From NCBI GenBank assembly GCA_032164245.1, contig JAVMKO010000010.1, forward strand, positions 32,066,189-32,130,188: 64,000 bases of DNA. The letters are read 5' to 3'. Shown in pieces: positions 34,201 to 46,815 of this stretch. A program made the position numbers and the translations under genes. Under the pieces are notes generated by a model. That model saw nothing but the letters and a program-made list of their open reading frames with translations, was not told the DNA's origin and ran no database searches. The stretch comes from Sternotherus odoratus. Taxonomy: Eukaryota > Chordata > Testudines > Kinosternidae. Position 1 is the first letter of the stretch. The number at the start of each line of letters is the position of its first letter.

Positions 34201-35994
34201 TTAATTCTCATCAAACCATACATGGCGGACCAAGAATCCTTTATTTTCACCAACTCCCCAATGTAAAAGATGGACCATCTCACTTTTTCATCTCATTCCT
34301 CCTTTCCCCCACCTGCGCTCCCTCTAGTGTTCCAAAGTGTGTACTGCAGGTACTCATTCCTGCCCTATTCAGTGAGTAAACCTTAGCTGAAACAGGAGAG
34401 GGTAGCATGGATTAGACTGGGAAGTGTGAACAAGGTGAGCTCTTGGGCTAGTTAAGCCCAACCGTGATATGAAATCTGAACTGGAGTTAGTGATCTTGCA
34501 CATCAACAGCTATTTTGCACTGTGTTGGCTTCAGCCACACTGACATGTAATAGTTTCTAGTCCTGCCCACTCAAACCAACGGGAATTCCCAGTTCCATTA
34601 CTATGTAGGTGCAGACAGGTGAGATTTCAGGTGGATTGGGTAGGGGTGCTACAAAGATACACAAGGAGAAGACAGATTTTGTGGCAAGCATTTACTGGAG
34701 ATCACTAGATGGTCTCCCTGCACTTTCTACCCAAATCCCCTGCCCAACCTCTTCCCCCCCACTCCCAAGGCAGCATATTCCTTTGCAGTGAGCTTTGAGG
34801 GTGAAGAGAAGCAGAAGTGGGTTTGTTTATTGTTGAATCAATCTGTTAAAATGTGCACTCGCCGGGCAGGGAGGGGCCACAGTCCTTGCCCTAAGCCAGG
34901 CCGCAGACAGGGAAAAGACAGGAATGTTAATAGGAACCAGGTTCGCTCTTTGGTTTCCTTTTCATGGTCACTGCTGGCAGAGCAGGCCAGATTCCTGGAA
35001 CAATCTAGGGGATATTCTTTACCGGAAGGTGGATCTTAGCTGATCCCTGATGGGAGCTGGCTTTAGTCTTTATCCTTGCGCACAGGCTAGGGAGCTTTGC
35101 TGATGCCTGGAGGAGACACTCCTGGCATTGAGCGAATGAAGATTTTTCCGAGTGAGCAAGAGGCTACACGGTAAGATCAAAGACGAGGGGTGGAGCCAGA
35201 CTTTGCAAGTGCACAGCCTTTCCTTGCCCATGGCTCCGAAAAAGCATTATAAAGGGGGTAAATATCATCTGTCTTGTGACAGCTACAGGAGAAACAGAGG
35301 CACAGAGTGGGCAGGGCCCAAATTATTAGATGTGGCCTCAGATTTGGGGTATGCCAGTTTTCAGGTGCCCAACCTGATTGTCCTTGGATTGAATCGTCAG
35401 AGGCGGTGAACCCCTGTAACTACCATTGGCTTCAACACCCACAGTCACCCCATTATTTTAAATCCCTTCTTTAAACAACTGCACCCACACACCATCCCTG
35501 CACACCTCCTTCTGGCAGGGAACAACACAGCAGGGACGCTGCCTCTGTTTCCCTACTGGTTCCTTGCTGCTCCACCCAGCCTCCAACACCTTCTGAATTG
35601 AAGGGACCTAGCCAGAGAGCTCGGTCACAGAACAGTTCCACGCCTACCAACATGTCCAAAGTCCAAGAGCAACACAAACACGTCCCTTCTCTCCCTCCCA
35701 GCCCACAGCAGCTGAGCTGGGCTCTTCCTTTTTAACTCCTCCCTCGAAGAAAACAACAGCTTCAGGTGTTGCAGGGCAGTGCTGCTTGGGCCCCAGCAGC
35801 CCATTAACTCTATCATGCCTTCGTACAGCCCATCACACTTACCTTTGCTAAGACGCCCATGAATCACTCCCCACTAGTGTTGATCTGCTGGCAATTTCCT
35901 GTGATCCCGAATGCCACTGGCGCCACTAATTTACGCTGTCATACCTGCCTCCACTGTTCCCTGTTCTCTTCACCATTGTCTGCTTAGTCCCCTG
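34201..35994. other. Intergenic DNA, no gene seen
   Basis: No supported feature. Confidence 0.45.
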
Positions 35995-36085
35995 AGTCAT
36001 ACTGTCTCAATCCTAGATTGTGAGTCCTCTAGTGCAGGGGCCATCTTTATGTTATTTGTTCATACAGTGCCTAGCACAAAGAGGC
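35995..36085 (+). repeat. SINE 3' tail fragment
   Basis: 'tagattgtgagtcctctagt' and 'acagtgcctagcacaaagag' match the local SINE tail. Confidence 0.55.
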
Positions 36086-39000
36086 CTAGTTCTTCTCTGC
36101 AGTCTCCAGGACAGGTCCTACCTCAAATGAATAATAATGGGTGTTCTGCATTTCCAAAAAGCCAGAACCTGAATCTGGATTTAAGAACCTAATTTTAGGG
36201 CCCACTTTTTGCAAATCTCAGCCCACATCACCTGGGAGAGAGTGTGTGTGTCCCTGGAAAGGGGAAGGTTGCAAGCGATCAGCAGGGACTGGGAACAATT
36301 CACAGGCAAGGTCTCATTTCCCAGGGCTGTCCTAGGCCTCAGTTCCCACAGGGAGTTTTTCCCACAGCCTCTGCCGGGAGGTGGAGCTTATCCCTCTCCT
36401 CCGCCCCCATGGAAGAGACAGATAATTGAAACAGCCTTTCCCAGAAAGGCTGTTTCCAAATCAGGAATTGCCGAGAATTTGTAATCTTAAATCCCACTGG
36501 GTGGCCTGTGTGTGGAAACCCGGATCTTGAGAGACATCCTGGCAAGACAAGCCAGTGAGCTGAAGACCGCCTGTGTCAGGATCAGTGCTACTCAAATTAA
36601 CATCAGAAACAGATGTGGCGCTAGCAGCACCTCCAGCTCTCCATGGACCTGGTCCAATCTCACTGTAATCAGAGGAAAGTTTCCTGGGAGTTGAATCAGG
36701 TCACGAGTGGAGGCACCAATAATATCTGTCAGTGGCACATTGAGAAAAAGAAATGCCACAACACAGGTATCTCCGTCTCTTTAACTGGGACTGTGATGGA
36801 GATGCCCAACTGGTCTAGAGATCATTCAACAATGCTAGTAGTCCGGCAACTGGGACTACTATTGAGAAAAGGCAGTCCTATAAAGATGGGACTATCAGTA
36901 TGTTCTGCTTCTCCACCAGGGACTGCACCAGAATCAGCCATTCAACAGAGAGATCCAAAGAAAAGGGGTCTACCCCTGTGAGATCTGCTAGCTGGGCCCC
37001 CTCAGTGCTTACAGGGGGCAAAAAAAACCCTGGGAGCTCCTACTCTTTTCTACCAAAGTGAAGTGACAACTTATCTGCCTGCCCTTCTACCCCCCCCTGT
37101 TCCCCCACATCCGTTCTGAGCCCTCATCTCACCTGTGCCCCCACCTGTTCTCCCCACATCTGTTCTCACCCCGTCTTACCTCTGTTCTTCACCACCATCC
37201 AAACCTCTGGGGGTGGGGCAGCTGCTCCAGGAACTTGGCCCAGGCTGACCGTGGCGGGGGTGGAGTGGGGAGCAGCAGACTGACCCATTGCTGGGAGGGG
37301 GGATGAGCAGACTGACTTATTGGGATGAGGGAGAGAAACGGACTGACCCATTACCCACAGGAGCGGGGAGGAGGAAGGAAGAGGGAACAGAGACACTCGG
37401 AGCTGCCAGGCTTCTTCTGCTCCCATCTCCCTCCTGTTGAGAATGGTGTCAACTCCAAAGGGGGAGTGGAGAGCTTTGCCCACTTCCTGAAGGCAGCTCT
37501 CATTGGCTGCTCTGCCCCAGGGAGTAGAGTGGTGGGGAAAGCAGCGAATCAGAGGGACTTTCCCTGGCAGGGCGTGGCTAAGCCCGGTCTCCAGGGTTCC
37601 GCAGGGCCAGGCTCGCCCAGCAGAGTGCCCTCATGGAGGGGCACCGTCCCACCCTGCCCTTGGGTCCCGTGGCCTGGGCAGCCTGGTGTCTCTGGGCTGG
37701 GCGACGGGGAGAACAGTACCTGGCTTCCCGCTCAGGGGCGGGACGGGGGACCATAGCGCCAGTGCCCCGGGCTCCCCAAACCACCTGCAATGTCTGTGTG
37801 AACAGAGTGAAATAGGAGGAGCAGGGCCCCAGCAGACATGACGTGTCAAGGTCCCACATTTCTCTGGACAGGCCAGTTCACACTCCTCTCCCATTCTTGC
37901 ACTGTCTGTGCTGTACCGGGGAGTAGCAGGCTCTCTGCTGCGGCCTCCACTCTGAATCAAAGGGTGGGAGAGAGCAGCCCATTGTCCATTGTGTGCCCGC
38001 AAGGATGAAGAATGTGATTCAATAGGAGGCTGGAATACGTGGTCTGGTCTTGGGACATCTGGTTTCAACATGTGGCAAAGACAAAGCTTTCAGCTGGCCC
38101 CTGCGGAGTAACTACCTCACACAACTCTGCAGCCAACTGGGACGCAAACAAGTTGTTAACCCTCCTACCGCATTAACAGCACAAGGCCAGTAAACAAAGC
38201 AAAGGGCAGCCTGTGGGATCCAAGGGTGAAAAATGGAGCTATGAAATTATGTCATAGCTGCTCCAGACCTGGCCTCTCCCTGCAGGAAATGCTGTCAGAG
38301 CAGTGGCAAGAGGGTGCTCAGAACTACAGTAGTGCAATCCAGTCCCTGGAATGGTGCAGGAGTGCCAGCTCCAGGGAGGGACCCAGTAGCTCCCTTCCAG
38401 CCTCTCCCAGTAGGCGTGCTAGGCCCTACACTCCAGTACTAGGCTGTTGTTGCAGGAGTCAGGAAGGGTGTCAACCAACTGTGGAGAATGTAAGTGCCAG
38501 GGATCGCTGGATGTGAAGACACAGCAGGAATGAGAGCATGTTAGCTGCACAGTATACAACACTCACCAAGACGTTCATTTTTATTGAAAATTACGGATCA
38601 GTCCTAACAGTCAAGAGGATGCAAAACCATGAACCGGCAGAACTCAGTCCAAATGGGGACCAGATGCAGCCCCTCTGGATTCCCAGGGATGTTATTGTTT
38701 TAACAATACGCTGCCGGACCACATGACCTGAGTGCTATTTTTAACCCGGGAATAACTCCAAGCAGGCCCAATTTTCTTTCCTTGCTGTAATTTATTCTTG
38801 ACACTTCCCTTTAAAAACAAGGGCCCCGTGCCAGGCCTGTCTGCCTCCCAGTGCAGCATCATGGTAACTGCTCTCTCCTGTCTCCTCCTAAGCCACACAC
38901 CCATTCTGGAGTGGCACATGGATTCTCCCTGGTACCTACAGCTATACTCATTGCCCCTGCTACCCAGAATTCTGCTGCGTAGACAAGAAAATTAAAAACT

Positions 39001-40240
39001 ACCTCCTTCCCACACCATGGGACATTTCTTTGCTGGCCTGAAGTTCCCCTTTTCTTCTATTTGGCCCCAAGCTCCGCCACATCAGCAAAGGGTTAGTTCC
39101 ACCCCAATGCGCCGCCCATCCAGCAAAAGGATAACTCCACCCTCGACCAGGGTATTTCAAAGACAAGGGAAACTCAGAGGGAAAAAATTGTAAGAAGGTG
39201 GGGAAGGGGAAAACCTGTGACAGCTGCTAGTGGAAGCGCCTCAGCTGCAAAAGTCACCACCGTTCAGATGCAAACTGCACCACCCCTCTGCCCATTGACA
39301 GATGCGGCTTTTCAGGAGGGTGACAGAGAACAGGCCAACTCCGCTCTACATCTCTTTGTGGGTGTGGGGTCCATATTACCACAGTGAATGTGGGGAGGGA
39401 GGTTGGAATCACTGTAGCAGCTTCTCCACAGAGAGTGGTTTTGACGCTCTTGGTGCCTTATAAAGGGGACCCCGCTGACTGGGAGATGAGGTGCTTGTAC
39501 CCTTGTGCTCTACTACATGGGAAGATGGCTTTCACAGCAAAATATAGATGGTCTCAAGGCCTGATTGCCCAAAGAACTAGGCAACTGGAGCTCCAGTTGA
39601 AATCAGTGAGAGCTGCAGCCACTCAGCATCTCTGCAAATGAAGCCTTTAGTGAGGCCTGTACAGACTCAGCTCTCCAGCATCAACCAGGGATATCAACTG
39701 AACCCAGGGGGACCCAGGAAGTGCAGCCTCAGAGCTATCGGGCCTCGGGGAGTCTGCACACTCTCTCGGTGCTCCGGGCCAAGCAGTGGTGAACCCACCC
39801 CATGAGCTACTTGTATCCCTCTCTCAGGGAAGATATCAGTGCAGGCAAACATGACAGTTGTTTGCATTTATTGTCAATACAAAGGGAGCATGTGGAAAAT
39901 GAGATGAGATGCAGGCCCAGAGCTCCAGGCAAGGCCAGCATGGCCCATGGCACCAAAACGTTTGAGCACCTCGGCCTCCAGCACTCATCTAAGAGGGTTA
40001 GTGTTGCTGCTGTTAAGTGGGAATGAGGCCTATTGCAAGTGTGAGGCCAGCAGGACTCGTCTTCTGGCTGGAGTGTCACAGCCCAGTGCTGGGGGGAAGT
40101 GGCCATCACCTGCTGGCATCCCTGGAAAGGAGCTGCAACGTTCCCCTGGGGAAGGTAAGCGAAGGCGTCTTGAGTCAACAGGGAATGATGTGTTTCATAC
40201 AGCCAAGAGGGACTTGTTGAGCCATCTTGATGTCCTAAGG
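36086..40240. other. Intergenic DNA, no convincing gene; GC-rich at 37.2-37.8 kb
   Basis: The stretch 37160-37840 is GC-rich, with short degenerate repeats of 'cagactgacccatt', several long shadow frames on both strands, and an ATTGG box at 37502. It could be an old repeat or a small CpG-containing element. On the - strand the nearest AATAAA past the SNX33 stop is at 39867-39872, a possible distal SNX33 poly(A) site with little support. Confidence 0.35.
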
Positions 40241-40686
40241 CAGCGGTTCTCAAACTAGTTGAGACCACGACCCCTTTTTGTGATCCGGCGGCGCGGCGCG
40301 ACCCCTCCGCCGAAAAGCCGCCGAATTGCCAAAAAAAAAAAAAAAAACCACCACCAAAAAATAAAACCGCTCGTCCGCCCCGGTCCCCCGTCCCTGCCGC
40401 GGGCGGGCTGCCGCGGGCGCCCCCATTCCTGCCGCGGGTGGGCTGCCGGCTGCACGCTGGCCCCCAGCCCGCCCGCTGCGGGGACTGGGGGCCGGCGCGC
40501 AGCCGGGAGCCCACCCACGGCGGGGACTGGGGGCCGGGGCGCAGCTGGGAGCCCACCCGCGGCGGGGACTGGGGGCCGGGGCGCAGCCCCAGTCACCGCG
40601 AGTTGCGGCGGCAGGAGCTTGCGACCCCCCGGGGAGCGCTCGGCGACCCCCCCGGGGGGTCACGACCCCCAGGTTGAGAAACCCTG
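40241..40686. mobile_element. Non-autonomous hAT (Charlie-like) DNA transposon with GC-rich minisatellite
   Basis: Perfect 8-bp target repeats TCCTAAGG lie at 40233-40240 and 40687-40694. The ends 'cagcggttctcaa' and 'ttgagaaaccctg' are inverted copies, followed on both sides by 'acgacccc'-type sequence. The interior has a 17-base A tract near 40331 and a 42-bp GC-rich tandem array at 40475-40590 (units starting near 40477, 40519 and 40561). There is no transposase. Long open frames on both strands come from the GC-rich array. Confidence 0.9.
40475..40590. repeat. 42-bp GC-rich minisatellite, about 2.7 units
   Basis: The unit contains 'cggcggggactgggggccgg' and 'gcagctgggagcccaccc'. It is wholly inside the hAT element. 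Confidence 0.9.
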
Positions 40687-40867
40687 TCCTAAGGGTATGT
40701 CCTAGAACATAGTGCTGGGGAAGAGATAAGGAACAGGCAGGGAGGATAGTGTCATGGCCAATATAACTCCGGGAAGCTTCATCCTTGCATGAATGGCTGG
40801 GAAGGCAACTCCAGCTGGGGATGAAGGGCTCAGAGGAGGTGCAGGAGAAGAAGATGATGGGGACAAG

Positions 40868-40966
40868 TCTAAATTCAGTTCTCGTTTACATCAGTGTAAA
40901 TCCATTGACTACAATTAAATTACTCCAAATGTATGCTGGTGCAACCAAGGGCAGAATTTGGTCCAG
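40868..40966. repeat. Palindromic short repeat
   Basis: It begins 'ctaaattcagttctcg' and ends 'gggcagaatttggtcc', with 'atcagtgtaaatccattgac' inside; same family as 8346-8456. Confidence 0.5.
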
Positions 40967-41487
40967 ATTCTCTTACCAAGGCCACTAAAGAATTCTTTGC
41001 TCTTGGTGCTTTAAACCTGACTCAAATAACATCAAGTGCAGCAACATAGAGATAGTGGACCTCATTCTGCCCTCCCCGGTGTAAAGCAGGGATGACTCCA
41101 CTGAAGGCATGTCAGAGTAAAGCCTGTGTGAGATGAGTCTCAGTCACAGTGGATTCTGGGGTGGGGAGCTGTGGTGAGAGGATTGGGGAGGGGACATTAT
41201 TATGTACTGTACGCATAGTCCCATCCCAACATTCACCTGTTCTCTCTTGGAACTGAGCCATATAGAAACACCACTGAAATGACTCCATAACCTTCCTCAC
41301 TCTGGAGGCAGAATGATCTTTCTTGGGGCATTTGCTATGTTGCTTTCTTATTCTGAGAGTAGGTCGGTCCAGGGTTATTACACTCCTAGGGGTTGAAAAT
41401 GACTGGAGGGCAACCAAGCTACAGCTCCTGTGGAATTTCCAGGAATCAGTCTGAACATTATCACTCCAATGCCAACTACCTTGTTGC

Positions 41488-41841
41488 TAGAGCTGGTCAA
41501 AAAGCTGGAAAAACAGTTCTGCAGGAAATTTCATAACTGATTCCATTTCAGGGGGGGTTGAAATGGGCCCATTTTCCACAAAAGTTTTGCCGATATTTAT
41601 ATATTCAACCTTTTCTTGAAAGCACTACGGAACATTTTTGGTAAACAGACACAGTCACTAAAGACGTCAGTCCCAATTTCCATACTGGCTTCTAGTAAAA
41701 AATTATTGGTAGAAAATCTCATAGAAACTTTTGTGAAAAATGGAAAATTATGACAATTAAAATCAAAGTTCCAGTTTTGAATAAAGACCTTTTTTCCCCC
41801 ATCAGAAAAGCTTACTGTGTGTAAACCTTTGACCAACTCTA
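41488..41841. mobile_element. A/T-rich MITE with 'tagagctggtcaaa' inverted ends
   Basis: The left end 'tagagctggtcaaaa' pairs with the complement of the right end 'tagagttggtcaaag'. The interior is rich in 'gaaaatttt'-type words, as at 50780-51070 and 62470-63100. Confidence 0.6.
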
Positions 41842-42249
41842 CTTGGGATGTAGTGTATTAACCTCCCTACCCTATGGAAACCTGTTTCCAGAAAGCTAAA
41901 GCTTATTGCAAAGAAAGTGAGTGCCATAGTCTCAGTGTCCATTTCACTTGTGAAAAGTACCTATGTCCTGCCTGTCAACTCTGGGAGATGGAAGGGGAGT
42001 GGGGGTCCCTCTATCAGAGAAAGAAGTAGAATGGTCAGCCGGAAGACACGAGTGTAACAATCTCCTGCATATCTCTGCAAATCAGTTCCAGGAAAATGGG
42101 GAAAAGCCAAATGGAATTTGGTCACTAGCGTCATGAGTTTCCATTTGTCCTCAGTCCTTTTCAAACAGGAAGGTCTGCAGGGCTCCATGGAGCAAACCAC
42201 GTGAGTCTAGTTGGACAGTAGGAAGCAGATGCATCAGGCATGGAAGGCA

Positions 42250-42503
42250 TTAGAGGTTGTCATACATGTGTAAAGTCTTTTCCAGCTGCTGGCTGACTCT
42301 CTGGTAGAAGATGATCTGTTGTTTCAGGTAGGACTGCATCATTTTCTTGAAGTCTGCTATGCGCCGCTCATGGAAGTGGTTCATCTCCGACTGGAGGGAA
42401 AAGCCGACCACGCGGCAGCGCTTCCGAATCCCATCTGCCTCCTCCTGATCCATCTTCCCCTCGTCACTCATCCGCTGGCTCTCCTTCACCTTGGCAAAGG
42501 CTC
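42250..42503 (-). CDS. SNX33: SNX33 final coding exon (C-terminal BAR domain)
   Basis: It encodes the last 83 residues of sorting nexin 33, beginning after the acceptor CTTGCAG (42510-42504) in the phase set by the first coding exon: a G from that exon plus GA here makes Gly481. The sequence runs GAFAKVKESQRMSDEGK to QLEKTLHMYDNL and ends at TAA 42252-42250. It is the C-terminal, mostly helical part of the BAR dimerisation module. The match to the conserved SNX33 C-terminus and the clean phase make the call firm. The intron before it is 13.6 kb, swollen by repeats. Confidence 0.96.
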
Positions 42504-43289
42504 CTGCAAGGGAGAGAGAAATGAGACACAAAGGGTTAGTAAGATGTAAATAGCATGTCCCAGCACTCCCTCTCTCCAGGCTATACCATGTCCTCCTCTT
42601 CCACCCCAGCATCCCAAAAGAGAGACAAATGCACATTGTGAACAGCAGGAGAACTACAGATGCACCATGGCCTGGTTCTGTTCCCCCTTGGCTGTAGAAC
42701 CTACTAATGCCTACACATTCCTATGGTCCTGGAAAAATGCAGCACTCCCTCTGCCAAGCCACACGAATGACGCTCTCCCTCTTCATCCTTAGTCCTTTCC
42801 GGTGTCCCAATCATCTGACTACATGGGACTGAATGAAAACAGGCAGCTGGAAAAACTGCATCAATCCAAGGCCCTGAATATCACTTCCCTATACAGCCAA
42901 GGCATTGGGAAGGCACCAGTGCACTCAAACGTTCCATAGAGAGCTTTGGACAGCCATGCTGGGAATAACACCCCAGCGGGGCAATCTCGAAGCAAGCATT
43001 GCTCCCTGCACAAGAGAAGGAATGGATCCACTGAAGGCCCTGCGGGCTCTAAAGCAGTACAGTACTCTAGCACTGTTTGCTCTGGCTTTTGTGGATCCGA
43101 AAGACACTACATTATCATCAGGGTATGACACAGTTTGGTCTTGTCACATGACTAGATTGACATTTTTAAAATATGGCTGTGCCACTACCAGGTTTAACAG
43201 CCCACTGTTTTCTGAACTACACGGGGCTTTAGTGGATCCTGCACCATCCAGTACATAGTGCATCAGGTTGATTATCAAAAGACCTGTGC

Positions 43290-43352
43290 TCTGTCTCAAG
43301 TTTTCCCACTGTCTTGCTGTGTAACCTTCAGCAAGTCACCTAACCTCTATAC
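43290..43352 (+). repeat. SINE core, left of CR1 insertion
   Basis: 'gctgtgtaaccttcagcaag' and 'tcacctaacctct' are SINE core. The SINE tail reappears at 46270. Confidence 0.6.
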
Positions 43353-46265
43353 AGAATCATAGAACATTAGCATTGGAAGCGACCTCAGGAGGTCATCTAG
43401 TCCAACCCCCTGCTCAAAGCAGGACCAACACCAACTAAATCATCCCAGCCAGGGCTTTGTCAACCCGGGTCTTAAAAACCTCTAAGGATGGAGATTGCTT
43501 CACCTCCCTTGTTAACCCATTCCAGTGCTTCACCACTCTCCTAGGGAAATAGTGTTTCCTAATATCCAACCTAGATCTCCCCCACTGCAACTTGAGACCA
43601 TTGCTCCTTGTTCTGTCATCTGCCACCACTAAGAACAGCCTAGCTCCATCCTCTTCAGATAGTTGAAGGCTTCTATCAAACACCCCCTCATTCTTCTCTT
43701 CTGCAGACTAAATAATCTCAGTTCTCTCAGCCTCTCCTTGTAAGTCATTTGCCCCAGCTCCCTAATCATTTCCGTTGCCCTCCGCTGGACTCTCTCCAAT
43801 TTGTCCACATCCCTTCTGTAGTGGGGGGACCAAAACTGGACACAATACTCCAGCTGTGGCCTTACCTTTTCCGAATAGAGGAGAATAATCACTTCCCTCG
43901 ATCTGCTGGTACTGGTCCTACTAATACAGCCCAATATGCTCTTGGCCTTCTTGGCAACAAGGGCACACTGCTGACTCATATCCAACTTCTTGTACACTGT
44001 AATCCCCAGGTCCTTTTCTGCAGAACTGCTCCTTAGCCAGTTGGTCCCCAGCCTGTAGCAGTGCATGGGATTCTTCCTTCCTAAGTGCAGGACTCTGCAC
44101 TTGTCCTTGTTGAACATCATCAGATTTCTTTTGGCCCAATCCTCCAATTTGTCTAGATCACTCTGGACCTTATCCCTACCCTCCAGCATATCTACCTCTC
44201 CCCCCAACTAAGTGTCATCTGCGAACTTGCTGAGGATGCAAATCATCCATCATCCAGATCATTAATAAAGATGTTGAACAAAAGCGGCCCCAGGACCGAC
44301 CCCGGGGGCACTTCGCTTGATACCTGCTGCCAACTAGACATCGAGCCTTTGATAACTACCCATTGAGCCTGACAATCTAACCAGTTTTCTATGCACCTTA
44401 TAGTCTATTCATCCAATCCATACTTCTTTAACTTGCTGGCAAGAATACTGTGAGAGACCAAATCAAAAGCTTTGCTAAAGTCCAGATATATCACATCCAC
44501 CAATTTCCCCATATCTTCAGAGCTAGTTACCTCATCATAGAAGGCAATCATGTTGGTCAGGCATGACTTGTTGTTGGTGAATCCAAGTTGATTGTTCCTG
44601 ATCACCTTACTCTCCTCCTAGTGCATCAAAATGGATTCCTTGAGGACCTGCTCCACAATTTTGCCAAGAACTGAAGTAAGGCTGACCGGTCTGTAGTTCC
44701 CTAGGTTCTCTTTCTTATCTTTTTTAAATATGGGCACTATATTTGCCTTTTTCCAGTCATCCGGGACACCTCCTCTGATCACCACAAATTTTCAGAGATA
44801 ATGGCCAATGGCTCTGCAATCACCTCAGCCAACTCCCTCACTGCCGTTGGATGCATTAGATCTAGACCCATGGACTTGTGCATGTCCATCTTTTCTAAAT
44901 AGTCTTTAACCTGTTCTTTCACCACTGAAGGCTGCTCACCTCCCCATACTGTATTGTCCAGTGCAGCAGTCTGGGGAACTGACCTTGTCTGTGAAGACCA
45001 AGGCAAAAAAAAAAAAAGCATTGAGTACTTCAGCTTTTTCCACATAATCTGTCATTATGTTGCCTCCCCATTCAGTAAGGGTCCCACACTTTCCCTGACC
45101 TTCTTCTTGTTGCTAAGATATCTGTAGAAAACCTTGTTACCCTTCATATCCCTTGCTAACTGCAACTTCAATTGTGCTTTGGCCTTCCTGATTACATCCC
45201 TGCATGGACAAGCAATATTTTTATACTCCTCCCTAGTCGTCTGTCCAAATTTCCACTTCTTGTAAGATTCCTTTTTTGAGTTTAAGCTCACCAAAGATTT
45301 CACTGTTAAGCCAAGCTGGTCGTCTGCCATATTTGCTATTCTTTTTGCACATTGGGATGATTTGTTCCTGCACCCTCAATAAGGCTTCTTTAAAATAGTC
45401 AGCTCTCCTGGACTCCTTTCCCCCTCATATTAGCCTCCCATCTGTTCCCTAATGGAGTCTAAGTCTGCTTTTCTGAAGTCCAGGATCCATATTTTGCTAC
45501 TCTCCTTTTGTCAGGATACTGAACTCAACCATCTCATGGTCACTCTGCCTAGGTTGCCACCCACTTTTACTTCCACCAATTCTTCCCTGTTTGTGAGCAG
45601 CAGGTCAAGAGGAGTACAGCCCCCAGTCGGTTCCTCCAGCACTTGCACCAGGAAGTTGTTCCCAACACTCTCCAAAAAATTCCTGGATTGTCTGTGCAGT
45701 GCTGTATTGCTCTCCCAGCAGATGTCAGGGTGACTGAAGTCCCCCATTAGAACCAGGGCCTGTGATCTGGAAACTTCAGTTAGTTGTCCAAAGAAAGTCT
45801 CGTCTACCTCATCCTCCTGGTCTGGTGGTCTATAGCAGATGTCCACAACGACATCACCCTTGTTGTGCTCGCCTCTAACTTAACCCAAAGACTCTCAACA
45901 GGCTTTTCTCCAGTTTCATACTGGAGTTCTGAGCAATCATACTGCTCTCTTACATACACTATAACTCCTCCATCTTTCCTCCCATACCTGTCCTTCCTGA
46001 ACAGTTTATACCCATCCATGACAGTGCTCTAGTCATGTGAACCTCCCCCACCAAGTTTTTGTTATTCCAATCACATTATAGTTCCTTGATTGTGCCAGGA
46101 CTTCCAGTTCTTCCTATTTGTTTCTCAGGCTTCTTGTGTTTGTGTACATGCACCTAAGATAACTAGCCAACTGCCCTACTTTTTCAGTAGGAATCAGGAG
46201 GCTTCCCGTCTTGTACCCTCCTCCTTGTGTTTCTTCCCGTATCCCACTTCCCTACATATGTACCT
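43353..46265 (-). pseudogene. CR1 LINE, 5'-truncated, with endonuclease and RT regions broken by stops
   Basis: About 2.9 kb on the - strand. From 5' to 3' there is an endonuclease region with [16 protein letters not shown] and [18 protein letters not shown] (about 46019-45511), a linker encoding REEYKNIACPCRDVIRKAK (about 45330-45055), RT pieces such as NNKSCLTNMIAFYDEVTSS and YLDFSKAFDLVSHSILASKL (44605-44405), and a C-terminal part with QFWSPHYRRDVDKLERVQ (44207-43629). It ends in the CR1 3' UTR with 'gaggtcatctagtccaa' seen on the + strand at 43390. Frameshifts and stops split it into at least six frames. The 5' end lies near 46265. Confidence 0.93.
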
Positions 46266-46269
46266 ACAT

Positions 46270-46345
46270 GTGAAGAGGAGATAATCATTCCTACTCACCT
46301 TTGTAAAAAGTGCTTGGAGAACTACTGATGAAGCGAGCTACATAA
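46270..46345 (+). repeat. SINE tail, right of CR1 insertion
   Basis: 'cacctttgtaaaaagtgctt' and 'gaactactgatgaagcgagc' are the tail of the SINE whose core is at 43290-43352. Confidence 0.65.
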
Positions 46346-46694
46346 GAGCCTATCAATCGATTATCATAGACTAGGAATAAATCTACATCACAGCAACCCA
46401 GAACATCAAAGCTGTTAGAAAAGGTAATAGATTAACAGAAGGAAGGAGTGTGAGGTTTTATACAGTGTTTTAGAGATCTCAAGACACCCAACAAAGCAAA
46501 TGGTTCGGTTCTAGTAGTGCAGTGACCACAAAGGTGAGATCTGCACATAGCAATAGCTTATGCACCTTTGGATCTGTGGTAGGAGGGATGGGAAAGAAGG
46601 AGACTCCTGCTGCTTCTTCCTCTTATTGCAAAATGATAAAGGGCACTTATCTTCCTCCAGGACCGCCCCCACTGAAGGATAGAACAGACCCCAG

Positions 46695-46815
46695 TTCATA
46701 GATTCATGGATTTTAAGGTCAGAAGGAACCATTATGATCATCTCGTCTGATCTCCTTCCTACCACAAGCCAGAGACTCTCACCCAGTAATTCCAGCATCA
46801 AGCCAAATTCTCCTC
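46695..46815 (-). mobile_element. CR1 3'-end fragment
   Basis: 'catagattcatggattttaa' and 'ggtcagaaggaaccattatg' are the complement of a CR1 3' terminus of a different subfamily. Confidence 0.75.

Noticed and set aside
39807..40556. 249-codon - strand frame
   Set aside because: Half of it is the GC-rich minisatellite and A tract of the hAT-type element.
40250..40705. Overlapping Pro/Arg/Gly-rich frames on both strands
   Set aside because: They are repetitive translations of the 42-bp array.
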